This document shows positions 28,786-40,809 of a stretch of 64,000 nucleotides of DNA, piece by piece. The stretch comes from Silvimonas iriomotensis. Lineage in GTDB: Bacteria; Pseudomonadota; Gammaproteobacteria; Burkholderiales; Chitinibacteraceae. Where the stretch lies: positions 737,169 through 801,168 of the forward strand of contig NZ_BMLX01000001.1 in assembly GCF_014645535.1 (NCBI RefSeq), read 5' to 3'. Positions within the stretch are counted from its first letter, which is position 1. Every line of letters starts with the position of its first letter. The position numbers were made by a program, and so were the translations under genes. The notes under the pieces were generated by a model. It searched no databases, was not told where the DNA came from, and worked only from the letters and a program-made list of their open reading frames with translations.

Positions 28786-29505
28786 ATGTCTATCAGCATG
28801 CGTCAGATGCTCGAAGCGGGCGTCCACTTTGGTCACCAAACCCGTTACTGGCACCCCAAGATGGGCCAGTACATTTTCGGTGCACGCAACAAGATTCACA
28901 TCATCAACCTGGAAAAGACCCTGCCGCTGTTCGAAGAGGCACTGAAGTACGTGCGTCGTCTGTCGGCTAACAAGGGTACTGTCCTGTTTGTTGGTACCAA
29001 GCGTCAAGCGCGCGAAATCCTGGCTGAAGAAGCCCAGCGCGCTGGCATGCCGTTCGTTGATCACCGCTGGTTGGGCGGTATGCTGACGAACTTCAAGACC
29101 GTCAAGCAGTCCATCAAGCGTCTGGAAGACCTGACCGCTATTCTGGCTGATGACAACAACGGCTACGGCAAGAAAGAACTGCTGGACATCAAGCGCGAAG
29201 TTGAAAAGCTCGAGCGCTCGCTGGGCGGTATCAAGGATATGAAGGGTCTGCCGGACGCGATCTTCGTGATCGACACTGGCTACCAGAAGGGTGCCATCGT
29301 TGAAGCCCAGAAGCTGGGCATTCCGGTGATCGGCGTTGTTGATACCAACAACAATCCGGAAGGCATCGACTACATCATCCCGGGTAACGACGACTCCTCC
29401 CGTGCTATCCGCCTGTACGCTCGTGGCGTGGCTGATGCCGTGCTGGAAGGCCGTAACCAGGCTGTGCAGGAAGTTGTGGAAGCTGCTGCTGAAGCGCAAG
29501 CGTAA
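28786..29505 (+). CDS. rpsB: 30S ribosomal protein S2
   Basis: Small-subunit ribosomal protein. The 239-residue protein has the family blocks [19 protein letters not shown] (8-26), [23 protein letters not shown] and [19 protein letters not shown]. It heads the rpsB-tsf-pyrH-frr series that opens the long housekeeping chain. Codon use is strongly biased towards CTG, GCT and AAG, as expected for a highly expressed gene. Confidence 0.98.
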   Translation: MSISMRQMLEAGVHFGHQTRYWHPKMGQYIFGARNKIHIINLEKTLPLFEEALKYVRRLSANKGTVLFVGTKRQAREILAEEAQRAGMPFVDHRWLGGMLTNFKTVKQSIKRLEDLTAILADDNNGYGKKELLDIKREVEKLERSLGGIKDMKGLPDAIFVIDTGYQKGAIVEAQKLGIPVIGVVDTNNNPEGIDYIIPGNDDSSRAIRLYARGVADAVLEGRNQAVQEVVEAAAEAQA

Positions 29506-29529
29506 TTTCAGCTCGCTAGAATCTGCATG

Positions 29530-29554
29530 AAAAAGGGGCGTTGCGCCCCTTTTT
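29530..29554 (+). terminator. rpsB-tsf intergenic terminator/attenuator hairpin
   Basis: A perfect 11-bp stem (29530-29540 with 29544-29554), loop TTG, ending in five T. It lies between rpsB and tsf and probably reduces read-through instead of ending all transcripts. Confidence 0.8.
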
Positions 29555-29594
29555 CGCAAGTATCCAGTCACAATCGAATTTCAGGAGAATCACT

Positions 29595-30470
29595 ATGGCG
29601 GAAATTACCGCAAAATTGGTCGGCGAACTGCGCGAACTGACCGGCATGGGCATGATGGAGTGCAAGAAGGCACTGGTTGAAGCGAACGGTGATATCAAGG
29701 CTGCTGAAGAAGCGCTGCGTATCAAGTCCGGCAACAAGGCTTCCAAGCTGGCTGGCCGTACCGCTGCTGAAGGCACCGTGGCTGCATTCATCTCCGCCGA
29801 CAAGAAGCACGGCGCGCTGATCGAAGTGAACTGCGAAACCGACTTCGTGGGCAAGGATGCCAACTTCCTGGCGTTTGCTGCACTGGCTGTGAAGGCTGTT
29901 GCTGAATCGAACGTGACCGACGTTGAAGCCCTGGCTAACGTGACTGTTGATGGCGCTACCGTTGAAGAACACCGCAAGGCTGTGATCTCCAAGCTGGCAG
30001 AAAACATCACCCTGCGTCGCGCTGTGCGTTACGAAACCACCGGTCAACTGGCTGCTTACCTGCACGGCTCCAAGATCGGCGTGCTGGTTGCCCTGCAAGG
30101 TGGCGACGAGCAACTGGGCAAGGATATCGCCATGCACATCGCCGCTTCCAAGCCGGTGTGTGTGTCCAAAGACCAGGTTCCGGCAGAACTGCTGGAATCC
30201 GAGCGCAAGATCTACACCGCGCAAGCCGCAGAATCGGGCAAGCCGGCTGATATCGTTGCCAAGATGGTTGAAGGCCGCGTGACCAAGTACCTGGCTGAAG
30301 TGACCCTGCTGGGCCAGCCGTTCGTGAAGAACCCGGACCAGACCGTTGAAAAACTGCTGGCCGAGAACAGCGCCAAGGTCGACGCCTTCACCATGTTCGT
30401 GGTTGGCGAAGGGATCGAGAAGAAGGTTGTGGATTACGCCGCTGAAGTGGCTGCCGCTGCCAAGGTCTGA
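29595..30470 (+). CDS. tsf: Elongation factor Ts
   Basis: Nucleotide exchange factor for EF-Tu. The 291-residue protein starts [20 protein letters not shown], and signature 1 ([20 protein letters not shown]) and signature 2 (EVNCETDFV) are intact. The in-frame extension back to 29541 would include the terminator hairpin, so ATG 29595, preceded by AGGAGA, is used. Confidence 0.98.
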   Translation: MAEITAKLVGELRELTGMGMMECKKALVEANGDIKAAEEALRIKSGNKASKLAGRTAAEGTVAAFISADKKHGALIEVNCETDFVGKDANFLAFAALAVKAVAESNVTDVEALANVTVDGATVEEHRKAVISKLAENITLRRAVRYETTGQLAAYLHGSKIGVLVALQGGDEQLGKDIAMHIAASKPVCVSKDQVPAELLESERKIYTAQAAESGKPADIVAKMVEGRVTKYLAEVTLLGQPFVKNPDQTVEKLLAENSAKVDAFTMFVVGEGIEKKVVDYAAEVAAAAKV

Positions 30471-30564
30471 TTCCCGTAGCACGTCCGCTTGCCGTTCGCT
30501 GTGCTATAAAGGCTCAGACGAAGGTCAGGCGGGCGGAACCGGCGGCGTCCATGCTTGTCGGTAG

Positions 30565-31434
<870 letters not shown>

Positions 31435-31466
31435 GTTACTTCGGGGCACGGCCCAGTGTTTTTTCG

Positions 31467-31496
31467 CCGGCTGCGGTGTTCACGCGGCCGGTTTTT
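31467..31496 (+). terminator. Putative terminator after pyrH
   Basis: A 9-bp stem with one T-G pair (31467-31475 with 31483-31491), a 7-base loop and five T. Confidence 0.7.
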
Positions 31497-31560
31497 GATT
31501 TGGAGTGACTGACCGTATCCACTCCGGATAGTCTTCGTCACTCTTGATGAGGTTGAAATC

Positions 31561-32118
31561 ATGATTGCAGACATAAAAAAAGATACCGAAACCCGGATGC
31601 AGAAAACCCTTGAGGCGCTGAAAACCGACCTCTTGAAGGTGCGTACCGGCCGTGCTCACACCGGCCTGCTGGATCACATCCAGGTGGATTACTATGGCTC
31701 GCCGGTGCCGGTGAACCAGGTGGCCAATGTGTCGCTGTCTGACGCCCGTACCATTACCGTTCAGCCGTACGAAAAGAACATGGTTGGCAAGGTCGAAAAG
31801 GCCATTCGTGATTCCGACCTGGGCCTGAACCCGGCCACCAATGGTGACCAGATTCGCGTGCCGATGCCCATGCTGACTGAAGAGCGCCGCAAAGACCTGA
31901 TCAAGGTTGTGCGTACCGAAGCCGAAGGCGCGCGCGTATCTACCCGCAATATCCGCCGTGACGCCAACAACGATCTGAAGAACCTGTTGAAAGACAAGGA
32001 AATCTCTGAAGACGAAGATCGTCGTGGCCAGGACGAAGTGCAGAAGCTGACCGACAAGTACATCGCCGAAATCGACAAGGTTCTGGCAGAAAAAGAGAAG
32101 GAACTGCTGACTGTTTAA
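31561..32118 (+). CDS. frr: Ribosome recycling factor
   Basis: Dissociates post-termination ribosomes with EF-G. The 185-residue length is exactly standard. The family sequence is plain throughout: [38 protein letters not shown] and the C-terminal helix [18 protein letters not shown]. It is 50 bases before uppS. Confidence 0.98.
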   Translation: MIADIKKDTETRMQKTLEALKTDLLKVRTGRAHTGLLDHIQVDYYGSPVPVNQVANVSLSDARTITVQPYEKNMVGKVEKAIRDSDLGLNPATNGDQIRVPMPMLTEERRKDLIKVVRTEAEGARVSTRNIRRDANNDLKNLLKDKEISEDEDRRGQDEVQKLTDKYIAEIDKVLAEKEKELLTV

Positions 32119-32167
32119 AGTCTGCAGTAGCCGTGACGGTTGTCGAAAGTCTTCGTAGAGGTGACGG

Positions 32168-32938
32168 GTGAGTATTTTTCGTAGTTCCACGCTGGATACG
32201 CCGGACGAGTCGTCCGGCATTCCCTGTCACGTTGCAATCATCATGGATGGCAACGGGCGCTGGGCCAAACAGCGCCTGATGCCGCGTGTTTTCGGACACA
32301 AAAAGGGCGTGGACGCACTGCGCGCCACCGTCAAGGCGTGCGACAAGCTGGGCGTCAAATATCTGACGGTGTTTGCTTTCAGCAGCGAGAACTGGCGCCG
32401 CCCGGCCGATGAAGTCTCTTTCCTGATGGGGCTGTTTCTCAAGGTGTTGCAGTCTGAGGTGGACCGCATGCACGAGAACGGCATCCGCCTGAAGATTGTG
32501 GGCGACCGCAGCCACTTTGCGCCGGAACTGGTGCAGTGGATTGAATCGGCAGAAGCGCGCACGGCAGACAACACCGGTGTGACGCTCTCCATCGCCGCTG
32601 ATTACGGTGGTCGCTGGGATATCCTGCAAGCTACCGAGCGCATGCTCAAAGACCGGCCGGAGCTTGTAGGGCAGCGGATTGAAGAATCTGACCTGACGCC
32701 GTACTTTGCCATGGCCTACGCGCCTGAGCCTGACCTCTTTATCCGCACTGGCGGCGAGCGCCGCATCAGTAACTTCCTGCTGTGGCAACTGGCCTACGCC
32801 GAACTCTATTTCACTGACATGCTCTGGCCAGACTTCGACTACAACGCGATGGCCGAGGCTGTGGCCTGGTATCAGGGGCGCGAACGCCGGTTCGGCCGCA
32901 TCAGCGAACAACTGCATCCTCAAAGCGCGGCCTCCTGA
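32168..32938 (+). CDS. uppS: Undecaprenyl diphosphate synthase
   Basis: Cis-prenyltransferase making the C55 carrier lipid for peptidoglycan, LPS and the Ara4N pathway in this window. The 256-residue protein carries [15 protein letters not shown] with Asp27, the [11 protein letters not shown] block and [18 protein letters not shown]. The start is GTG at 32168, with AGAGGTGA upstream; no in-frame ATG would preserve the N-terminus. One base separates its stop from the cdsA ATG. Confidence 0.96.
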   Translation: MSIFRSSTLDTPDESSGIPCHVAIIMDGNGRWAKQRLMPRVFGHKKGVDALRATVKACDKLGVKYLTVFAFSSENWRRPADEVSFLMGLFLKVLQSEVDRMHENGIRLKIVGDRSHFAPELVQWIESAEARTADNTGVTLSIAADYGGRWDILQATERMLKDRPELVGQRIEESDLTPYFAMAYAPEPDLFIRTGGERRISNFLLWQLAYAELYFTDMLWPDFDYNAMAEAVAWYQGRERRFGRISEQLHPQSAAS

Positions 32939-32939
32939 A

Positions 32940-33746
32940 ATGTTGATTACCCGAGTTCTGACTGCACTGGTATTGATACCGCTGGTTCTGTGCGCGCTTT
33001 ATTTGCTGCCTCATTCCGGCTGGGTGATATTTGCCGCCGTGGTCACCGCGCTGGGCGCGTGGGAATGGGGTGGTTTGTGCAATCTGCCGCGCTTTGGCCG
33101 CATCGGGCTGGGTGTGATTGTTGGCGCACTGGTGGTGGCGCTGGCGCCGGGTGAGTTTTTTGTATTTCATCAGCCCTGGGTGCTGCCGATCCTGGCGGTT
33201 GCGGCCGTTTTCTGGGTTGTGATTGCACCCTTATGGTTGCGCTTTCGCTGGCCTTTGCAGCGCACTGCGCTCAAAGGCACCTTGCCTGGTATTCTGTTAC
33301 TCGTCGCCGCAGGTATTGCGCTGGCGGCGCTGCGGGCGCAGGCTGATGCAACCGGTCTGCTGGCCGTAATGGTCGTGGCTTGGGTGGCCGATACCGCGGC
33401 GTATTTTTCTGGCAAGGCATTTGGCAAGCACAAGCTGGCACCGGCCATCAGCCCGGGTAAAACCTGGGAAGGCGTGGCAGGCGCGCTGGTCGCAGTCGGC
33501 ATTTATGTAGTGGTCATGGGGCATGTCGTCGGCATTTCCTGGTGGAAAATGCTGCTGGCCGGTTGGTGCCTGACCGCTGTGTCCATTGTGGGTGATTTGA
33601 TGGAGTCCCTGTTCAAGCGTCAGGCGGGCATCAAGGACAGTAGCCAGTTGCTGCCGGGGCACGGTGGCGTGCTTGACCGCGTGGACAGCCTGATCGCCCT
33701 GTTGCCGGTGGCCGCGCTTGCCTGGCCGTGGCTGATGCAGGCGTGA
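32940..33746 (+). CDS. cdsA: Phosphatidate cytidylyltransferase
   Basis: Makes CDP-diacylglycerol, the precursor of all phospholipids. The 268-residue integral membrane protein has about eight hydrophobic segments. The complete CDP-diglyceride synthetase signature near the C-terminus is present in two pieces, SLFKRQAGIKDS and LLPGHGGVLDRVDS. The start is taken as ATG 32940 directly after uppS. Confidence 0.96.
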   Translation: MLITRVLTALVLIPLVLCALYLLPHSGWVIFAAVVTALGAWEWGGLCNLPRFGRIGLGVIVGALVVALAPGEFFVFHQPWVLPILAVAAVFWVVIAPLWLRFRWPLQRTALKGTLPGILLLVAAGIALAALRAQADATGLLAVMVVAWVADTAAYFSGKAFGKHKLAPAISPGKTWEGVAGALVAVGIYVVVMGHVVGISWWKMLLAGWCLTAVSIVGDLMESLFKRQAGIKDSSQLLPGHGGVLDRVDSLIALLPVAALAWPWLMQA

Positions 33747-33802
33747 GCGTTTAGCGCCGCCTTGCCAATCCATATCGATAAAACGAATTTCGGGCAGTAA
33801 CC

Positions 33803-35008
33803 ATGAGCGCAATCCAAACGCTGACCGTGCTGGGCTCTACCGGCAGCATCGGGGTCAGTACCCTTGATGTGGTCGCCCGTCACGCCGATCAGTTCCGCGT
33901 CTATGCGCTGACCGGCGCAACCCAGCTGGAAAAACTGGCAGAGCAATGCCGTCAGCATGCACCGCGTTATGCCGTGGTGCTGGATGATCAGGCTGCGGAA
34001 GATCTGCGCGGCCTGCTCAAACAAGCCGGCTGCCAGACTGAGGTTTTGTGTGGTGAAGCTGCGCTGGAGCAAGTTGCGACGGCGCCGGAAGTCACCATGG
34101 TCATGGCGGCGATTGTCGGCGCAGCCGGCATGCGTCCGACACTGGCCGCCGCCCGTGCCGCCAAGCGCGTACTGCTGGCCAACAAAGAAACGCTGGTGCT
34201 GGCCGGCAAACTGTTCATGGATGCCGTCAACGCCAGTGGCGCCGAGCTGCTGCCCATCGACAGTGAACACAATGCGATCTTTCAGGTGCTGCCGCGTGCG
34301 CACCGTGAACACCCGTATCGCGGCACGCTGGCGCAGGCCGGCGTCAAGCGCATCCTGTTGACGGCCTCGGGCGGCCCGTTCCGTACCCGTGCGCTGGAAA
34401 CGCTGGTCGATGTCACGCCAGAAGAAGCGGTCAAGCACCCCAACTGGTCCATGGGCCGCAAGATTTCCGTCGACTCCGCCACCATGATGAACAAGGGGCT
34501 GGAGGTCATTGAGGCGCACTGGCTGTTCAATGCCGCGCCCGATGAAATTACTGTGGTGGTTCACCCACAGAGCATCATCCATTCCATGGTGGAGTACGCC
34601 GACGGCTCGGTGCTGGCCCAGTTGGGCACGCCGGATATGCGCACGCCCATTGCCTATGGTTTGTCTTACCCGCAGCGAGTGGAGTCCGGCGTGAAGTCGC
34701 TGGATCTCTTCAGCGTCGGGCGGCTGGATTTCGAAGCGCCGGACCTGGTACGTACACCGTGTCTGCGTCTGGCGTTTGAAGCCCTGCGCGCGGGCGGCGC
34801 TGCTACAGCGGTGCTCAATGCCGCCAACGAAATCGCCGTTGCCGCTTTCCTTGATCGCCAGTTGGGCTACACCCGCATTCCGGTGCTGATTGAAGAAGTG
34901 CTGGCCACCTGCGTGGGCGACTGCAAGGCCGACTCGCTGGAAGCCCTGCAGCAAGCGGACGCACTGGCGCGCTTGACTGCACAGCGCTGGCTGGCGGCGC
35001 AAAGCTGA
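33803..35008 (+). CDS. dxr: 1-deoxy-D-xylulose 5-phosphate reductoisomerase
   Basis: NADPH-dependent committed step of the MEP isoprenoid pathway, supplying UppS. The 401-residue protein shows the NADPH motif GSTGSIG (11-17), the metal-binding [10 protein letters not shown], substrate-binding LTASGGPFR, and the flexible loop [20 protein letters not shown] in order. It is followed after 4 bases by rseP. Confidence 0.97.
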   Translation: MSAIQTLTVLGSTGSIGVSTLDVVARHADQFRVYALTGATQLEKLAEQCRQHAPRYAVVLDDQAAEDLRGLLKQAGCQTEVLCGEAALEQVATAPEVTMVMAAIVGAAGMRPTLAAARAAKRVLLANKETLVLAGKLFMDAVNASGAELLPIDSEHNAIFQVLPRAHREHPYRGTLAQAGVKRILLTASGGPFRTRALETLVDVTPEEAVKHPNWSMGRKISVDSATMMNKGLEVIEAHWLFNAAPDEITVVVHPQSIIHSMVEYADGSVLAQLGTPDMRTPIAYGLSYPQRVESGVKSLDLFSVGRLDFEAPDLVRTPCLRLAFEALRAGGAATAVLNAANEIAVAAFLDRQLGYTRIPVLIEEVLATCVGDCKADSLEALQQADALARLTAQRWLAAQS

Positions 35009-35012
35009 CGCC

Positions 35013-36362
35013 ATGAGCGTATTGATCTCGATACTGGCCTTTGTTGTCACGATTGGCATCCTGGTGACCTTTCACGAGCTGGGTCACTATTGGGTAGCCA
35101 AACGTTGCGGCATCAAGGTGCTCACGTTCTCCATCGGGTTTGGCAAAAAACTGCTGTCCTGGCAGCGCGGCGAGACCACCTGGCAACTTGCCGCCGTGCC
35201 CCTGGGGGGTTATGTCCGCATGCTTGATGAGCGTGAGCGGCCGGTTACACCGGAAGAATTGCCGCGCTCGTTCAACCAGCAGCATCCGCTGAAAAAAATG
35301 GCCGTCGCTGCGGCTGGCCCGGTCGCCAATCTTTTGCTGGCCTTGTTGTTCTACTGGGTGCTGTTTGTTTCTGGCGTGACCACACTCAAACCCGTCCTTG
35401 CCGACGTCACGGCCGGTTCGGTGGCGCAGCAGATCGGCCTGCGGGCGGGTGATCGCATTGACGCAATCGGCAATCGTCCGGTGAATACCTGGGACGATCT
35501 GGCCGAGAACCTGATTGATTCAGCCAGCAAGCACGAACCCTTTGACATTGCCGTGCACAGCCAGTCGGGTGATGTCACCTTGCCGGTTGACCCGGCCAGA
35601 ACCAGCCTGGGCGAGATTGACGCAAATCTGATTGACCGTTTTGGCATCTCGCCGCTGCCGATTACCACGGTGATCGGGCAGGTGGCGCCTGACAGTGCCG
35701 CCGCGCAGGCAGACATCAAGGCGGGCGATCGCATCGTGTCGCTTAACGGCAAGCCGTTGCAAAGCTGGAGCGCCTTGCAGCAGGCGGTGGCGCATTATCC
35801 GATCCAGCCAGTGCAACTGGTGCTGGACCGGCATGGCGAACACATCAGCAAAACCGTGACACCGCACGAGATCGTCGTCAAAGGTCAGCATATTGGCCAG
35901 TTGGGGCTGGCGCCCCGGCTGGATGAGGCGCGCTGGAAAGCGCAACAAATGCAGTTGCGGTATGGTCCGGTTGACGCTATTGGCGCCGCCGCAACCAAGG
36001 TGGTGGATACCGTCAAATTCATCTTGCAGATGTTTGGCCGGATGATTGTGGGCCACGTCTCTGTCAAGCAGATTGGTGGTCCGGTCACACTGGCGGACCT
36101 GGCAGGCCGTTCTGCCGAAATGGGCTTGTTGCCCTTTATCGAGAATCTGGCGCGGATCAGTCTTTCCCTGGCTGTTCTGAACCTGCTTCCCGTGCCGCTG
36201 CTGGATGGCGGCCATTTGATGTATCATACCGCCGAACTGGTGACCGGACGGCCGGTCCCTGAGCGGGTACAAGCGTTCGGCATGCGGTTGGGCCTTGCGT
36301 TTATTGCCGGGTTAATGGCGCTAGCGCTATATAACGATTTCTTCCGACTTATCTCTGGCTGA
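35013..36362 (+). CDS. rseP: RIP zinc metalloprotease RseP
   Basis: Site-2 protease that cleaves anti-sigma-E within the membrane. The 449-residue protein has the zinc motif HELGH at residues 21-25, two PDZ domains (about 115-200 and 205-290; for example AGDRIDAIGNRPV and AGDRIVSLNGKPL), and the second zinc-ligand block VPLLDGGHLMYH near residue 400. It lies between dxr and bamA, as in most proteobacteria. Confidence 0.96.
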   Translation: MSVLISILAFVVTIGILVTFHELGHYWVAKRCGIKVLTFSIGFGKKLLSWQRGETTWQLAAVPLGGYVRMLDERERPVTPEELPRSFNQQHPLKKMAVAAAGPVANLLLALLFYWVLFVSGVTTLKPVLADVTAGSVAQQIGLRAGDRIDAIGNRPVNTWDDLAENLIDSASKHEPFDIAVHSQSGDVTLPVDPARTSLGEIDANLIDRFGISPLPITTVIGQVAPDSAAAQADIKAGDRIVSLNGKPLQSWSALQQAVAHYPIQPVQLVLDRHGEHISKTVTPHEIVVKGQHIGQLGLAPRLDEARWKAQQMQLRYGPVDAIGAAATKVVDTVKFILQMFGRMIVGHVSVKQIGGPVTLADLAGRSAEMGLLPFIENLARISLSLAVLNLLPVPLLDGGHLMYHTAELVTGRPVPERVQAFGMRLGLAFIAGLMALALYNDFFRLISG

Positions 36363-36388
36363 GTACTGCCAGTTTCCGATCCGACACA

Positions 36389-38677
36389 ATGAAATTAAAA
36401 CCGCTTTCCTTGATGCTTGGCGCAGCATTGTCTTTCAGTGCACTTCCTGTCTGGGCCATCGATGCTTTTGTGGTGAAGGATATCCGGGTAGAGGGCCTGC
36501 AGCGCACTGACGCCGGTACGGTCTTCAACTACCTGCCGGTCAAGGTGGGCGAGAGCCTGGATGACGATAAGGCGCAGCAGGCCATCAAGGCACTGTACGC
36601 AACCGGCTTTTTCAACGATGTGCGCCTTGAGCGCAGCGGCGACGTGCTGATCGTGACGGTGGACGAACGTCCGACCATCGCGCAGATCAACATCAACGGC
36701 GCCAAGTTGCTGGACAAAGACCAGATCAAGACCGCGCTCAAGAGCCAGAACTTTGCTGAAGGCCGCATTTTTGACCAGGGCGTGCTTGATGCCGCCGTGC
36801 AGGAACTGAAGCAGCAGTATTACTCGCGCGGCCGCTACTCGCTGCAGATCAAGACCTCGACCACCCGCCTTGAGCGTAACCGTGTCGGTGTCCAGTTTGA
36901 TATTTCCGAAGGCGCTACTGCCGTCATCCAGCAGGTCAACCTGGTGGGTGCGCACGAGTTCAAGGAAAGCAAGCTGCTGGACGAAATGAGCATGTCCACG
37001 CCGGGCTGGTTCAGCTGGTACACGCGTGATGACCAGTACTCGCGCCAGAAGATGACTGCCGACCTGGAAACCCTGCGTTCCTACTATATGGATCGCGGCT
37101 ATCTGGAGTTCAACATTGACTCCACCCAGGTGGCGATCGGTGAAGACAAGGAAAGCGTCTTCCTGACCATCAACATGACTGAAGGTCAGCAATACACCAT
37201 CAGCGATATCAAGTTTGCCGGCGAGAGCACCCTGTCGCAGGCTGAGCTGGAAAAGATCGTCAACATCAAGCCGGGCGATATTTTCAACCGCTCCAAGATC
37301 ACCAAGGCAACGACCGTTATTTCCGGCAAGCTGGGCAATGACGGTTACGCGTTCGCCAACGTGAACGCCGTGCCGGAAGTCGACAAGGTGAACCACACGG
37401 TCTCGTTCACGTTCTACGTGGATCCGGGCCGCAAGGTTTATGTGCGCAACATCAACATCACCGGCAACACCATGACCCGTGATGAAGTGGTGCGCCGCGA
37501 ATTGCGTCAGCTGGAATCGGCGCAGTATGACGCGTCCAAGGTGGACCGCTCCAAGCAACGCCTGAACCAGCTCGATTACTTCCAGGAAGTCACCATTGAC
37601 ACACCGCCGGTGCCAGAGTCGCCCGATCAGGTGGACATGAACGTCAAGGTGACCGAGAAGAAAACCGGCCAGTTCAACATCGGTGCGGGTTACGGTCAGT
37701 CCGAAGGCGTGGTGTTGATTGCCTCCGTGTCGCAGACCAACTTCCTGGGTAGCGGCAAGGCATTCTCTGCAGAATTCAACAACAGCTCCGCACAGCGCGT
37801 GTACTCGCTGGGCCTGAGTGACCCGTACGCGACGGTTGACGGCATCTCGATGGGCTGGAACTTCTACAAGCGCGACACCGATCCGTCGTACAACAGCCTG
37901 GGTAACTACACCACCAGCGGCTGGGGTGGCGCGCTGAACTTCGGCTTGCCGGTGACCGAATTCAACTCGGTGGGCATGGGCCTTGCCTATGACAACCTGG
38001 AAATCATCACCAACGCCAACACGCCGAAGTACGTGAACGATTTCGTGAACGAATATGGTTCCAAGACCGGTACGTTCAGCGTCAACATGAAGTTTGGCCG
38101 CGACACGCGGGACAGCGCATCGTACCCGACGCGTGGCTGGAACTTCAGCACCTCGGCCGAAGCCGCTGTGCCGTCGTCTGACCTGAAGTATTACCGTCTG
38201 GGCGCGACCAGCCAGTTCTGGATTCCGTTTGGCGATGAAGGCACTGCGCTGGAATGGAACCTGCAAGGCGGGTATGGTGGCAGCTACGGCAACGCAACTT
38301 ATCCGTTCTTCAAGAATTACTACGCTGGTGGCGTGAACTCGGTGCGCGGTTTTGCGTACGGTACGATTGGTCCGAAGGATGAGAACGGCGACGGTATGGG
38401 GGGCAATCGCATGCTGACCAACAGCCTGGAACTGTTCTTCCCGATGCCGGGCCTGAAGAATGACAAGAGCACGCGTTTGTCGTTGTTCCTGGATTCCGGT
38501 ATCGTGCGCGGCCCGACGGACGATGTGCCGGCCGGTACCCTGCGTTACTCCACTGGCGCGTCGTTCTCGTGGGTGTCGCCAATTGGTCCGTTGAAATTCT
38601 CGCTGGCCAAGGCACTCAAGAAAGACGAGTCCGACAAGATGGAATCCTTCCAGTTCCAGATCGGGAATATCTTCTGA
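36389..38677 (+). CDS. bamA: Outer membrane protein assembly factor BamA
   Basis: Core of the BAM machine that inserts beta-barrel proteins. The 762-residue precursor has a signal peptide of about 23 residues ending VWA, then five POTRA domains (starting FVVKDIRVEGLQRTDAGTVF), and a C-terminal 16-strand barrel. The barrel holds the VRGFAYGTIGP loop-6 motif and a terminal phenylalanine (FQFQIGNIF). It precedes its periplasmic chaperone gene skp. Confidence 0.97.
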   Translation: MKLKPLSLMLGAALSFSALPVWAIDAFVVKDIRVEGLQRTDAGTVFNYLPVKVGESLDDDKAQQAIKALYATGFFNDVRLERSGDVLIVTVDERPTIAQININGAKLLDKDQIKTALKSQNFAEGRIFDQGVLDAAVQELKQQYYSRGRYSLQIKTSTTRLERNRVGVQFDISEGATAVIQQVNLVGAHEFKESKLLDEMSMSTPGWFSWYTRDDQYSRQKMTADLETLRSYYMDRGYLEFNIDSTQVAIGEDKESVFLTINMTEGQQYTISDIKFAGESTLSQAELEKIVNIKPGDIFNRSKITKATTVISGKLGNDGYAFANVNAVPEVDKVNHTVSFTFYVDPGRKVYVRNINITGNTMTRDEVVRRELRQLESAQYDASKVDRSKQRLNQLDYFQEVTIDTPPVPESPDQVDMNVKVTEKKTGQFNIGAGYGQSEGVVLIASVSQTNFLGSGKAFSAEFNNSSAQRVYSLGLSDPYATVDGISMGWNFYKRDTDPSYNSLGNYTTSGWGGALNFGLPVTEFNSVGMGLAYDNLEIITNANTPKYVNDFVNEYGSKTGTFSVNMKFGRDTRDSASYPTRGWNFSTSAEAAVPSSDLKYYRLGATSQFWIPFGDEGTALEWNLQGGYGGSYGNATYPFFKNYYAGGVNSVRGFAYGTIGPKDENGDGMGGNRMLTNSLELFFPMPGLKNDKSTRLSLFLDSGIVRGPTDDVPAGTLRYSTGASFSWVSPIGPLKFSLAKALKKDESDKMESFQFQIGNIF

Positions 38678-38702
38678 TTTCGGGTTTGAACGAGGTTAAA
38701 GC

Positions 38703-39206
38703 ATGAAATTTGCACGACTGCCTGGTATCTTTCTGTGTGTTTTGCTGCTGGCTTGCGGTGTGGCCCGGGCGGCTGACCCTGCGCTGAAAATCGGTTTTGT
38801 GGATGTAGATCGCATCCTGCGTGATTCGGCCCCGGCGCAGCGCGCAACCAAGCGACTGGAGAAAGAGTTCGAGGGCCGTCGTGCCGATGTGCAGAAGATC
38901 GCCGATCAGGGTAAATCGCTGCAACTGGTGCTCGACAAAGGTGGTCTGTCCGACACCGACCGTAAAGACAAAGAGCGTCAGCTGGTCAAGCTCAACCTTG
39001 ATTACCAACGCATGTCGCGCGAACTCAATGAAGATCTGAACTCCCGCCGCAATGAAGAACTGGCGGGCATTCAGGAGCGCGTGAACAACGCGGTACAGCA
39101 GATCGCCAATACTGAAAAGTTTGACCTGATCTTGCAGGAAGCGGCGTTCCACAGCCCGCGTATCGATATTACCGACAAGGTGCTCAAGGCCCTGGCGGAC
39201 AAGTAA
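38703..39206 (+). CDS. skp: Periplasmic chaperone Skp/OmpH family
   Basis: Holds unfolded outer-membrane proteins in the periplasm for BamA. The 167-residue precursor has a signal peptide (cleavage after VARA likely, near residue 23) followed by LKIGFVDVDRILRDSAPAQRA and a long charged helix typical of the OmpH fold. LLLAC inside the signal peptide resembles a lipobox, but the ARA-AD site is more family-like. It lies 25 bases after bamA. Confidence 0.94.
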   Translation: MKFARLPGIFLCVLLLACGVARAADPALKIGFVDVDRILRDSAPAQRATKRLEKEFEGRRADVQKIADQGKSLQLVLDKGGLSDTDRKDKERQLVKLNLDYQRMSRELNEDLNSRRNEELAGIQERVNNAVQQIANTEKFDLILQEAAFHSPRIDITDKVLKALADK

Positions 39207-39217
39207 GTGATCTGACT

Positions 39218-40252
39218 ATGCGTTTGTCCCAACTCGTAGCAAAACTGGGTGGTGAACTGCGTGGCGCCGATGCCGACGTCACACGCGTGTCGTCGCTGGA
39301 AGGCGCAATGCCAGACGCGCTGACGTTTCTGACCAACCCGAAGTTCAAGAATCTGCTGGTCGAGTGCAAGGCTGCCTGCGTGCTGCTCAAGGCGGCCGAT
39401 GCCGAAGATGTGACGTTGCCGCACATCGTGACCGACAACCCGTACCTGTATTACGCGCGCGCTGCTGCCTTGCTGCATCCGGCACCAGCGGTACGCGCTG
39501 GCATTCATCCGGCAGCGTATGTCGATGCAACCGCTGTCGTGGCGGCCGATGCCGAAGTTGGCCCGGGCGCGACCGTGTGTGCCGGTGCGGTGATTGGTGC
39601 CGGCGCCGTCATCATGCCGCAGGCGTACGTAGGTGAGCGCGCCCAGGTAGGGGCGGGCGCACGCATGTATCCGCAATCCTGCCTGATGGCAGAGTGCATT
39701 ATTGGCGAGCGCGTGATTCTGCATCCGGGCGCGGTAATTGGCGCGGACGGTTTCGGCAATGCCTGGGCTGGCGACCATTGGGAAAAAATTCCGCAACTGG
39801 GCCGTGCCATCATTGGCGATGATGTCGAAATCGGTGCGAATACCACCATTGATCGCGGCGCCCTGGAAGACACGATTGTCGCCAACGGCGCGCGCATCGA
39901 TAACCTGATCATGATTGGTCACAACTGCCAGATTGGTGAACACACCGCCATGGCATCGTGTGTGGGCATTGCCGGCTCGACACGCATTGGTGCGCGCTGC
40001 CAGATTGGCGGCGCGGCCATGATCGGCGGACACCTGGAGATTGCAGACGGCACCATCGTGCTGGCCGCCACTGCAGTCACCAAAAGCATACGTGAGCCTG
40101 GCGTCTACGGCGGCCCCATTCCGGCGGCCCCGCAAGACCAGTGGGCCAGAAATGCCGTGCATCTGCGGCGCCTTGAAGTCACGAACGACAAGGTCAAACA
40201 ACTCGAGAAACAGGTCGCCGCCTTGCTGGCGCGCGACGCGCAGGAGGAATAA
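39218..40252 (+). CDS. lpxD: UDP-3-O-(3-hydroxyacyl)glucosamine N-acyltransferase
   Basis: Third step of lipid A synthesis. The 344-residue trimeric left-handed beta-helix enzyme has an N-terminal uridine-binding domain (1-100), hexapeptide repeats (about 100-290) including [11 protein letters not shown] and the catalytic-His region [13 protein letters not shown], and a C-terminal helix. Its TAA stop shares its last base with the fabZ ATG (TAATG). Confidence 0.97.
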   Translation: MRLSQLVAKLGGELRGADADVTRVSSLEGAMPDALTFLTNPKFKNLLVECKAACVLLKAADAEDVTLPHIVTDNPYLYYARAAALLHPAPAVRAGIHPAAYVDATAVVAADAEVGPGATVCAGAVIGAGAVIMPQAYVGERAQVGAGARMYPQSCLMAECIIGERVILHPGAVIGADGFGNAWAGDHWEKIPQLGRAIIGDDVEIGANTTIDRGALEDTIVANGARIDNLIMIGHNCQIGEHTAMASCVGIAGSTRIGARCQIGGAAMIGGHLEIADGTIVLAATAVTKSIREPGVYGGPIPAAPQDQWARNAVHLRRLEVTNDKVKQLEKQVAALLARDAQEE

Positions 40253-40704
40253 TGAGCGAGACGATGGATATCAACGATATCGTCAAGTATCTGCCACACC
40301 GATACCCGTTTTTGCTGGTCGATCGTGTGATCGAACTGGAACTGGGCAAATCGATCAAGGCCATCAAGAACGTGACCATCAACGAACCGTTCTTCCAGGG
40401 TCATTTCCCCGGTTACCCGGTCATGCCTGGCGTGCTGATCATGGAAGCCCTGGCCCAGGCCGCCGGTGTGCTCTCGTTCAAGTCTGAAGGCCGCATGCCT
40501 TCTGACGGCACTCTGTATTTCTTTGCCGGCATTGATAACGCCCGTTTCAAGCGTCAGGTGCTGCCTGGCGATCAGCTCACGCTGTGCGTCGAGATGGTGG
40601 CCCAGAAGCGCGGCATCTACAAATATCAGGCCAAGGCGTATGTGGGCGATGAACTCGCTGCAGAAGCCGACCTGATGTGTGCAGAGCGCAAGGTCAACAA
40701 GTAA
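40252..40704 (+). CDS. fabZ: 3-hydroxyacyl-[acyl-carrier-protein] dehydratase FabZ
   Basis: Dehydrates beta-hydroxyacyl-ACP in fatty acid elongation and so competes with LpxA for substrate. The 150-residue hot-dog protein has [14 protein letters not shown] and the active-site helix [20 protein letters not shown] with His51 and Glu65. Translationally coupled to lpxD. Confidence 0.97.
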   Translation: MSETMDINDIVKYLPHRYPFLLVDRVIELELGKSIKAIKNVTINEPFFQGHFPGYPVMPGVLIMEALAQAAGVLSFKSEGRMPSDGTLYFFAGIDNARFKRQVLPGDQLTLCVEMVAQKRGIYKYQAKAYVGDELAAEADLMCAERKVNK

Positions 40705-40809
40705 GCATGGCAACGTTCACCCGTCCGCCCAGGTGCGGACCGGTGAGTGAAGGCAGTTGTGTACCGGCGGGCAACAGGCCCGCCAGAATTTTTTCCAGGA
40801 TCGACGGAT

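Noticed and set aside
36395-38266. 623-codon open frame on the minus strand over bamA
   Set aside because: Antisense shadow of bamA with no signal peptide, domain or ribosome site; the same compositional artefact.
38703-39206. Skp-like protein as a lipoprotein (LLLAC in the signal peptide)
   Set aside because: A standard signal peptidase I site (VARA before ADP) follows at the family position, and Skp proteins are soluble.
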